DNA from: Cyanobacteria bacterium UBA8803
GTDB lineage: Bacteria > Cyanobacteriota > Cyanobacteriia > Cyanobacteriales > Coleofasciculaceae
Assembly (NCBI GenBank): GCA_003505715.1
Contig: DNXU01000296.1
Coordinates: forward strand, 1-10,901
Direction: 5' to 3'
DNA: 10,901 nt
Position 1 is the stretch's first letter; every line of letters starts with the position of its first letter. The notes beneath the pieces are model-generated. The model did not search any database. It saw nothing but the letters and a program-made list of their open reading frames with translations, and was not told the DNA's origin. Shown here piece by piece: positions 1 through 6,500 of this stretch. The position numbers and the translations under genes were made by a program.

Positions 1-24
1 ATCTAAAATCTAAAATCCCAAATC
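1..24. repeat. ATCTAAA-type low-complexity repeat inside coding sequence
   Basis: The first 24 bases are near-tandem ATCTAAA / ATCTAAA / ATCCCAAATC units. Strings like this are familiar as dispersed intergenic repeats in filamentous cyanobacteria (recalled, not searched). Here the helicase frame stays open through them, reading L-K-S-K-I-P-N-L-P before the conserved tail begins, so the repeat appears to be translated. It may extend upstream of the window. Confidence 0.5.
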
Positions 25-827
25 TGCCGACTCCTGCCGAACAGCAGCGAGTGGAAAACTGGCTGAAGGTGAAAGTTCAACTGCCGTTGATGAATCAGGA
101 GCGATCGCAGCGGCAACGGGAGTTGCAAATCCGGCAGGACTACCTGAAACAGGCGATGGAATCAGCAATTCGGGATGCCCAACGCACCCAGATGAAGTTA
201 GCGGCGAAAGTGGCAGCGGGTGATGAAACCTACCGAGTGGCACGAGATGCGGCTCAGAATAAGGTGCGCGACTTGCAAGAACGCTACAAGTATAAGCAGA
301 ACGAACTGGACTATCTCAAAATTGTACGTCCTGGGCGAGTCGCATATTTGGGAACGGATCTAGTACATCCGGCACCTGTGGAAGTGTCCAGCTATCCAGG
401 GATGCGGAACGATCCAGAGGTTGATGCTTTTGCCATGCAGTACGTGATGGACTATGAGCGCCAGCGGGGATGGGAACCGGAGGATATTAGTAAGAATCGA
501 GATGGCAGTGGTTTTGACATTCGCAGTGTGGGACTCCTTAACCCGGAAACGGGTATTGCGCCTGTGCGGCGGATTGAGGTGAAGGGACGGGCGCAAGAGA
601 ACCAGGAAGTTTCATTAACCGTCAATGAATGGCGTAAGGCACAGCAGTTAGGGGATTCGTACTGGCTGTATGTGGTTTGGGGCTGCAAGACACCGAATCC
701 GGAGTTATTGAAGATTCCGAATCCAGCGAGAGTCTTGGCGGGGGATGCCAAGGAGATTAAGCAAGTGACGCGGTATATTGTCGGGGCTGAGGCGTTGCAA
801 CGGAATGCCGCTGAGGATGAAGTGTAA
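3..827 (+). CDS. C-terminal part of a helicase-type protein with DUF3883 domain (5' truncated by window edge)
   Basis: The frame is open to the left edge, so only the last 274 residues are visible; the GTG at 51 is in frame but is not taken as the start. Counting from that GTG, residues 15-90 are a charged helical, coiled-coil-like stretch. Residues about 120-225 match the DUF3883 (NO VEIN C-terminal) pattern: DPEVDAFAMQYV, ERQRGW, GFDIRS, RRIEVKGR, then a V-x-LT-x-NEW-x-x-A segment and YWLYVVW. D156 and E176-V-K178 resemble a PD-(D/E)xK arrangement, so the domain may bind or cut DNA. In defence loci DUF3883 commonly ends large SNF2-type helicases, including DISARM-type ones; the helicase domains would lie upstream and cannot be checked here. 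It heads the plus-strand set continued at 3108. A HIP1 site lies at 101-108. The stop is 16 bp from the end of a convergent gene, and its last codons recur at 2961-3020. Confidence 0.75.
   Translation, partial: LKSKIPNLPTPAEQQRVENWLKVKVQLPLMNQERSQRQRELQIRQDYLKQAMESAIRDAQRTQMKLAAKVAAGDETYRVARDAAQNKVRDLQERYKYKQNELDYLKIVRPGRVAYLGTDLVHPAPVEVSSYPGMRNDPEVDAFAMQYVMDYERQRGWEPEDISKNRDGSGFDIRSVGLLNPETGIAPVRRIEVKGRAQENQEVSLTVNEWRKAQQLGDSYWLYVVWGCKTPNPELLKIPNPARVLAGDAKEIKQVTRYIVGAEALQRNAAEDEV
741..800 (+). repeat. Imperfect direct repeat, copy 1 (helicase 3' end)
   Basis: This 60-base stretch, starting GGGGATGCCAAGGAGATTAA, matches 2961-3020 at 52 of 60 positions by eye. It encodes the G-D-A-K-E-I-K-Q-V tail of the DUF3883 protein. 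Together with copy 2 it brackets the minus-strand cassette; the two copies are 2,220 bp apart. Confidence 0.8.
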
Positions 828-843
828 TTGGAGTTGACCTCAT

Positions 844-1548
844 CTAAATTTTTTGAACGAGCTTGGAGCGTCGAGATTTAACGATTTCGGGGACATATCT
901 ATTCTTATCATCTTGACCTTCAAAACCAAGACGTTCGTAGACGTTTCCACCTATACCAGGTAGAACTATGCCTTGCTCATTTCGTTCGTCATCTTTGGCA
1001 AAGTAGAAAAACTGAAATTTATCGTAAATCTCCTTATCAAATTCCTTTCTGAGCTTCTCTTCTGCTGTCTCATAAATTACTGGTGCAGCAATAAATATAT
1101 TTTCTGGTTCAATTTTTTGAATGAGATTAGATAGATTAGTCCTAACTACACAAGCACCAGAGATGATAGATTTAACGACAATCAAATACTGAACTACATG
1201 ATTATTAACAGGTTCTTGATATTTTTTGATTATCGGAGCAATCTTTAAATCCTCTACCTCGAAAGGAGAAAATCTTTGATTCCAAAAACAAGCAAAGGCA
1301 AGCTGTGAAACTTCTGTCTCTAAGCTACTAAGGATTCCTTTTGCTAAGAAATCAGCATCTTCGACGGTACAGGCAAGATACACATAACTTTGACGATTTT
1401 CAATAGAGTTTAAAATTGAATTGCCAAGCTTTACCCCTAGCTTGAACATCACAGTTTTATAATCTTCAGGAGACGTTTCTCTATCTACTAGGAGGGTTAG
1501 TAATTTTTGTGTTTCTGGATCCGCAAATTTTGTGTAAGTTCTTCCCAT
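844..1548 (-). CDS. Phosphoribosyltransferase-like protein (degenerate UPRT-type fold, predicted)
   Basis: This 234-residue protein has no signal peptide or membrane segment. Residues 120-160 (YLIVVKSIISGACVVRTNLSN..., then IFIAAPVI) follow the layout of a uracil-phosphoribosyltransferase PRPP loop: strand, SGA in place of TGGT, helix, then strand. Residues 195-205 (IVLPGIGGNVYERLG) resemble the UPRT PGLGDAGDR segment, and the tail has PEIVKSRR. The acidic pair and TGG of an active PRPP loop are missing, so nucleotide binding or sensing is more likely than catalysis; that is inference. An AGGAGA Shine-Dalgarno lies about 8 nt before the ATG, a good start. The gene follows the predicted nuclease at 1678-2574 on the same strand after a 129-bp gap and converges on the helicase gene 16 bp away. 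AT-rich codon use and no HIP1 site set it apart from the backbone. A homologue search could give it another name. Confidence 0.5.
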   Translation of the reverse strand: MGRTYTKFADPETQKLLTLLVDRETSPEDYKTVMFKLGVKLGNSILNSIENRQSYVYLACTVEDADFLAKGILSSLETEVSQLAFACFWNQRFSPFEVEDLKIAPIIKKYQEPVNNHVVQYLIVVKSIISGACVVRTNLSNLIQKIEPENIFIAAPVIYETAEEKLRKEFDKEIYDKFQFFYFAKDDERNEQGIVLPGIGGNVYERLGFEGQDDKNRYVPEIVKSRRSKLVQKI

Positions 1549-1594
1549 AAAAATTATCTCCTATTTGGGTGCCTCCTGCTTGAACTAACAAACT

Positions 1595-1624
1595 ATTTAA
1601 AGAAGCATCAATTTTATTTGACAA
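1595..1624 (-). promoter_or_regulatory. Possible sigma-70-type promoter for the PRTase-like gene
   Basis: Read on the minus strand, TTGTCA (1624-1619, 5 of 6 to TTGACA) is followed after 18 bp by TTAAAT (1600-1595, 4 of 6 to TATAAT). It ends 46 bp before the ATG at 1548, inside the 129-bp gap between the two minus-strand genes. The region is AT-rich, so chance matches are easy. If real, the second cassette gene could be expressed separately from the nuclease gene. Confidence 0.3.
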
Positions 1625-1677
1625 GCAGACCTTTTAAACTTATAATCAACAAAAATTTACATTTTTATATTCCTCTC

Positions 1678-2574
1678 TCAAAAGAGAATCTCAAGTTCCT
1701 CAAAGGTTGTTGGCTTAATTCTTTTGATTCGCTCTTGAAACCGCCTAAAGCTTTCGGTTTCACAACTGTAGGACAATGTACCTTCTTCCAGCCCGTTAGC
1801 AAATTGCCATTGAAAAAAACCTCTAGATATGCTGTAAGTAAAATACTCAATCTGAGCAAGAATAGTTTTGACTTCTGGATCGAGTTGCACATCTTGGCTA
1901 CCCAAATAACGAATATAAGAGGGTTGAGATTGTCGAGCTTTTTCCAGAAGTTCCACAACTGAAATATTAGACTTATCACTAGAAACCCAAGCTCCTAGGA
2001 TAACACTAGCTACACATTCAACTTTATCGGGTTCAGGATTATCAAACGCACAAAGGTATTCCACAGCTTTTCTAAACTCGTGTTCTTCTTGAAGAACTTT
2101 GGGTAAACTAGGGGCAAAGTGAAAGTAATTAACTTTACTAAACTCGGCAATTTCTTCAGGTATGTCAGTTGCTAACCTCTCTCTGAGTTCGGAGTCAGAA
2201 ACAACCAAGGTTATTTCCGATCGCCTCGATACAGCTTGATTTAATTCGTATTGTTTAGCAAAATCGTCAGCAATTGACCTTAGTCCGGTTCCCCATCTCA
2301 AATTTGAAGTATTTTTTAGCTGGTAATGCTGGCAAAAATTCTCCTGGAGGTAGTTAATAATCAAGTCGTCAACAAAAGTCATAATCTGGCTGGCAAATGA
2401 TAGTTCTTTTTCATCTTCTAAAACCTCTCTTGACAAAAGAGCTAATTTATACACTGTAAAGAAGTTTTCGTAGGTATTTCCTTTTTCGTTAACTCTGCCC
2501 CCTTTGTTCTTATTCTTTAAATACTCCAGAACTTCATTCCCAAATAGCTCTTGAATTTGTTCCTGGTTATACAT
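1678..2574 (-). CDS. Predicted QxK-type nuclease, DUF4297/Cap4-like (uncertain)
   Basis: The 298-residue product is soluble and not one I can name with certainty. Its first third shows GGRVNEKGNTYENFF (25-39), FVDDLIINY (67-75) and YQLKN (84-88), followed by a helix and a hydrophobic strand ITLVVSD (121-127). E36, D69/D70 and Q85-x-K87 fit the E...D...QxK layout of PD-(D/E)xK nucleases of the DUF4297 type, which form the effector domain of Cap4-like proteins; this is an inference from motif layout. The C-terminal two-thirds is helical, with charged and aromatic residues, and could be a sensor or partner-binding part. The ATG lies 6 bp after the reconstructed antitoxin stop, and no strong Shine-Dalgarno is visible, suggesting coupling to the antitoxin frame, which currently overlaps it by 8 bp. 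The PRTase-like gene follows downstream. Alternative: an unrelated accessory protein whose motifs are coincidental. Confidence 0.45.
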   Translation of the reverse strand: MYNQEQIQELFGNEVLEYLKNKNKGGRVNEKGNTYENFFTVYKLALLSREVLEDEKELSFASQIMTFVDDLIINYLQENFCQHYQLKNTSNLRWGTGLRSIADDFAKQYELNQAVSRRSEITLVVSDSELRERLATDIPEEIAEFSKVNYFHFAPSLPKVLQEEHEFRKAVEYLCAFDNPEPDKVECVASVILGAWVSSDKSNISVVELLEKARQSQPSYIRYLGSQDVQLDPEVKTILAQIEYFTYSISRGFFQWQFANGLEEGTLSYSCETESFRRFQERIKRIKPTTFEELEILF

Positions 2575-2580
2575 AATTAT

Positions 2581-2848
2581 TTAAGATTTCCAGGGTTGGC
2601 GATAGTGACGAATTACTGCTTTGAGTTCTGCTAAACTGCCTCACCATCCAACACTTCTTCTCCGCCAATTTCCCAATTCCAGCATTAATTTCCGCTTGCA
2701 GCTTGGCGAGACGCCATTCCCGAATTTTGTCCCGTTCTTCCATCAACCGTAAGGCTTCGCGCATTACTTCACTGGCAGACAGATATCTGCCACTTTTTAC
2801 CTTTTCCTGGACAAACCGTTCCAGTTCTGGGGTGAGGGAGACGTTCAT
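2581..2848 (-). pseudogene. ParD-like antitoxin with two apparent single-base deletions
   Basis: The first 58 residues are a clear ParD/CopG-type antitoxin: MNVSLTPELERFVQEKVKSG, then GRYLSASEVMREALRLMEE (ribbon-helix-helix) and LQAEINAGI. After this the open frame gives a cysteine- and serine-rich tail ending at 2567, unlike the family. Restoring one A in GGGAAATTGG and one T in GGCAGTTTAGC (minus strand) gives a typical ParD end, with GGEEVLDGEAVLAELK followed by a short tail and TAA at 2583-2581, which supports two real deletions or two homopolymer sequencing errors. No ParE toxin is present; the position where it would start is occupied by the nuclease gene at 2574. As written, the N-terminal DNA-binding part is intact and might still repress its promoter. 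Confidence 0.75.
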
Positions 2849-2943
2849 AGCGGCGTAGCATGGTTAGTTTGACTGAATAGTTAACTTAATTTTGCTAGGG
2901 ATGACAAGCAATGTCACAGTTTGCCATTATAGGACACGTTGGC

Positions 2944-3029
2944 AACGCCAAAACGCTGGGGGGGATGCCAAGGAGATTAAACAGGTCAGGCGGTATATTG
3001 TGGATGCTGAGGGGTTGCAATGTCAGGCA
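2944..3029 (+). pseudogene. Remnant duplicate of the DUF3883 protein's C-terminal end
   Basis: This stretch encodes GDAKEIKQVRRYIVDAEGLQ, matching GDAKEIKQVTRYIVGAEALQ at the end of the gene stopping at 827. Bases 2961-3020 match 741-800 at 52 of 60 positions. Just upstream, adding one G to the run of seven at 2958-2964 gives N-A-K-T-L-G-G-D, comparable with N-P-A-R-V-L-A-G-D, so homology continues across a frameshift. It has no start codon of its own and is read in the same frame as the DUF4926 gene that follows. It is best read as what was left of a helicase 3' end when the minus-strand cassette entered; the rest of 2849-3107 holds no recognisable gene. Confidence 0.75.
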
Positions 3030-3096
3030 GTGAATCAGGAGGAAACCCGGACTGGAACTATAGCCCGCGCAAGTCACCACAGTTCCAGAACGATAT

Positions 3097-3102
3097 GGGA
3101 GG
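3097..3102 (+). promoter_or_regulatory. Shine-Dalgarno deciding the DUF4926 gene start
   Basis: GGGAGG lies 5 nt before ATG 3108. It is the reason for choosing this start over the longer frame that opens at 2892 and runs through the helicase remnant. Confidence 0.6.
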
Positions 3103-3107
3103 CAGCA

Positions 3108-3512
3108 ATGAGTCAGTTTCAGCTATTTGATTCTGTCAAATTAAAGGAAGCGATCGCTCTTACAGACGGGGGAACCGCACCAGAAGGAACACCAGGAGCA
3201 ATTGTTGAGGTTTTTAATGATGGTGAAGCCTACATGGTGGAATTGTTTGGAGGTTGGGCGAAGGCGGATATCCAAGGAGATTTTACACCCGCTAACCGGG
3301 ATGAATCTGATTCATTTATGGAGACGATTGGTGTAGAAACGGTTTCTCCTCAACAGTTACGGCTAGTTAAACCTGCAAGAGAAACGATAGGAGTACGGGG
3401 ACAAATACTCGCCGTTTTAGATAATTTATCTGAAGACAAATTGGCAAAAATTCTAGATTTTGCCGAATTTTTACAGCAAAAACAGCAACAAAACAAAGTA
3501 AGACAACTATGA
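3108..3512 (+). CDS. DUF4926 domain protein with DUF2281-like C-terminal helix
   Basis: This 134-residue soluble protein starts at the ATG with a GGGAGG ribosome-binding site. Residues 1-85 fit DUF4926: FQLFDSVKLKEAIA, EGTPGAIVEVFNDGEAYMVE and a final S-P-Q-Q-L-R-L-V strand, a small beta-rich fold. The C-terminal 35 residues (ILAVLDNLSEDKLAKILDFA, then EFLQQKQ) resemble the DUF2281/VapB-like helix found in many cyanobacterial antitoxin-like small proteins. The stop overlaps the methyltransferase start as ATGA, so the two are translationally coupled and probably made in proportion. DUF4926 has no established activity; an accessory or antitoxin-like control role beside the methyltransferase is inference. 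The frame is open upstream to 2892 through the helicase remnant, so a longer fusion product is possible but lacks a comparable ribosome-binding site. A HIP1 site lies at 3150-3157. Confidence 0.75.
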   Translation: MSQFQLFDSVKLKEAIALTDGGTAPEGTPGAIVEVFNDGEAYMVELFGGWAKADIQGDFTPANRDESDSFMETIGVETVSPQQLRLVKPARETIGVRGQILAVLDNLSEDKLAKILDFAEFLQQKQQQNKVRQL

Positions 3513-6500
3513 CCTCAGACCGTCGCCTGATTGAAGACTTTATCCCGATTCGTGAAATTTCTCTTGAAGCTGCACGGGAGAAGTCAATTCGTAAAGGTCA
3601 TATTTCTACACTGCATTTGTGGTGGGCAAGACGACCTTTAGTTGCAGCAAGGGCGGCGGTCTTTGCAACGCTTGTTGCTGCACCGGAGACTCCCCAGAAG
3701 CGTAACGCTTTGAGTAAGGCAATGATTGAGCTTTGCAAGTGGGAAGCAGGGGAAGCGACTATTGCTAAAGCTAGAAAACAAATATTGGAGGCACAGCGAG
3801 AACGTCTCAATCTCCCCTCTGACACACCCCTCAATCAAGTGCCACCGCCCAAGGTGTTGGATATGTTTTCTGGAGGAGGGGCAATTCCTTTAGAAGCGTT
3901 GCGCTTGGGCTGTGAAACCTATGCAGTAGAACTTAATCCAGTCGCCCATATTATTGAACTTTGTACTTTAGTTTATCCCCAAAAGTACGGTAAAAAATTA
4001 GCAGATGAAGTGGAAAAATGGGGGAACTGGGTAATAGAAAAAGTGCGGGAAGAAATTGGTGATTTATACCCGAAGATTGGGGAATTGGGAGTTGGGAGTT
4101 CGGAATTGGGGGATGGAGGGGAATTAGGGGAAGATGAACAATTACAAGGAATTGGAGGTTTGGCAGAAATCGATAGACTTGGTGAAAGGGGTTTATCAGA
4201 TAACCAAGGAATTTCCGCAGGAGGAGAGATACGGACTGACATCTCAAATTTAGAGAGCAGTCACCTAAATTCCAGCCAATATAGCGGAAGGATGGGGCAG
4301 GGGGTCAACCAAAGAGTATATTTATCATCTGAGAGTAGCCAGAGGGTCACTGATGGAGTTGGAAACTCATCTGATAGTAGCTCAACGTCTGAATTATCTG
4401 GATTTAACCAATCTGAAACAACTTCAAAACGAGATGGACAGAATTGGCAGAATGCTCAATGGACTAATCAGCAAATTAGAAACCAAGCTATAAATGGAGA
4501 ACAATTATCTTTATTCCCTGACTCCCAATCTTCCTCCAATTCCCAATTCCCAACTCCCAATTCCCCACTTCTAACCCCTGTTGCCTACTTGTGGACACGC
4601 ACGGTGAAATGTCCTAACCCTGGCTGTGGTGCTGCGGTTCCTTTAGTCCGTCAAACTTGGCTTTGTAAGAAGATTAAAAAGTATGTTGCGCTGAAAGTTA
4701 TCCCCAATCATGATACAAAACGTGTTGAGTTTGAAGTGGTGAAATCTACTACGGAAAAAGGATTAGGTTTTGACCCGGCTTCTGGTAGTTCGCGGGGTAA
4801 TTCTACCTGTAGACACTGCGGTACAACAGTTGATGTTAAGTATGTCAAGAAAGAAGGTTTAGCTGGTAGAATTAATCAGCAGCTAATGTCAATTGTTTGT
4901 ACAACTTCTGGCGAGCAGGGTAAAACTTATTTAGCTGGCAAGCAATATGAGCATTATGTTCCTGATGAATCTGAATTAAATAATCGGCTAGAACAGTTGT
5001 GTAAAGAAACAGGTTTAACGATTCCGAGTGAACCTTTACCTGATTATGGTGTTCTCGGTTTTCGAGTACAACCTTATGGCTTATTAAAATGGTCGGATTT
5101 ATTTACCTCACGACAATTGCTGTCGCTGATGACGTTTGTGAAGTGGGTGAGGCTGGCACATGAGAAAATGTTGCAGCAGGGGTATGAGGAAGAGTTTGGG
5201 AAGGCGACCTCTACTTATCTCGGATTAGGGATTGGCAAGGTTGTAGATAGATTGTCTGCTCTTGGAGTATGGTATACAGGAGGAGAAAAACTTCAAAGTC
5301 CAGTAGCTAGTGGTCGTTTACCGATGTGTTGGGATTTTCCAGAAGCTAATCCTCTAGAGCAGGGGTCTGGTGGTTGGGAAAAAGGGCAAGAATATTTAAT
5401 CCCAACCTTGCGAAGTTTAGTAGAAATTAATAATCCTGCAATTGCGAAAAGACAAGCGTGCCAAAAATTAGATTTACCAGATTCTAGTATAGATGCGGTT
5501 ATTACAGACCCACCTTATTTCGATGCTATTGCCTATTCCTACCTTTCAGATTACTTTTATGTGTGGCTAAAACGTTCAATTGGACATCTTTATCCAGAAC
5601 ATTTTTCTAGTCAATTAACCCCGAAGAAAAACGAAGCTATTATGGAACCTTCGAGGCATGGGGGAGACAAAGCAAAGGCCGCAAAAGCCTACGAAGACAT
5701 GATGCACCAAGCATTCTGTGAAGCCAGCAGAGTGCTGAAAACTGGCGGCACGATGGTGGTGGTGTATGCCCACAAAACCACAGCAGGCTGGTCAACATTA
5801 ATTGATTCCCTCAGACGGGCTAAATTTACAATTACTGAAGCATGGCCACTTGATACTGAACAGCAAGGAGGATTACGCAGTCTTAGAGCATCTCTCGCCT
5901 CTAGCATCTTCCTAGTTGCCCGCAAGCGCAAAGATGCCAAGGTAGGCGACTATGCAATGGATGTACGTCCCCTACTGGCAGAGATAGTGCGCGAACGAGT
6001 CAAAAACCTTATGTCAGAGGGTGTCACGGGTGCCGATCTAGTCATCGCCTGCATCGGTGCTGGACTCCGCGCCTATACCCAATACGACTCGGTAGAATTG
6101 CCCAACGGTGAAGAACTCGATGCTAGTTCATTCCTCGACGAAGTGCAAAAAGAAGTCCTGGAAGCCGTCTTAACCGACGTGCTACTGTGCGACAAACGCG
6201 GCGTTTCCCTCGTCGATAAACCCACCCAATATTACATCCTGGGACGCTACGAATATGGAGAAGCGAGTGTAGACTTCGATGAAGCCAATACTTTAGCGCG
6301 GGGTGTTGGCGTCGAACTTGACGGTGCTGGGGGATTAACCGATGGCAAACTCGCCCTTGTCAAAAAGACCAAAAACCAAGTGCAACTGCGAGATTATAGC
6401 GATCGCGGTGCCTTTGAAGACTTGGGCATCCAGAAAACCGAAAAACAACAGACTTTCAACGTCAAACCCCAAGCCATTGGTGCCGCACCCACCCTCATCG

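Noticed and set aside
1507..1962. Plus-strand 151-residue frame opposite the cassette genes
   Set aside because: It lies antisense to two better-supported proteins, has no recognisable family and a composition typical of shadow frames.
2878..2907. Minus-strand TTGTCA, 18 bp, TAACTA upstream of the ParD-like gene as a promoter
   Set aside because: The -35-like box is fair, but the -10-like box matches the consensus at only two of six bases in an AT-rich stretch, so it is not supportable as a site.
3951..4247. Minus-strand frames within the methyltransferase insertion as hidden genes
   Set aside because: Their Pro/Ser/Leu-rich sequences simply reflect the repeat DNA read backwards, and no start signal is present.
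4079..4566. Intein or intron inside the methyltransferase
   Set aside because: No splicing motifs, homing-endonuclease motif or intron core are visible; the frame is open throughout and the content is low-complexity.
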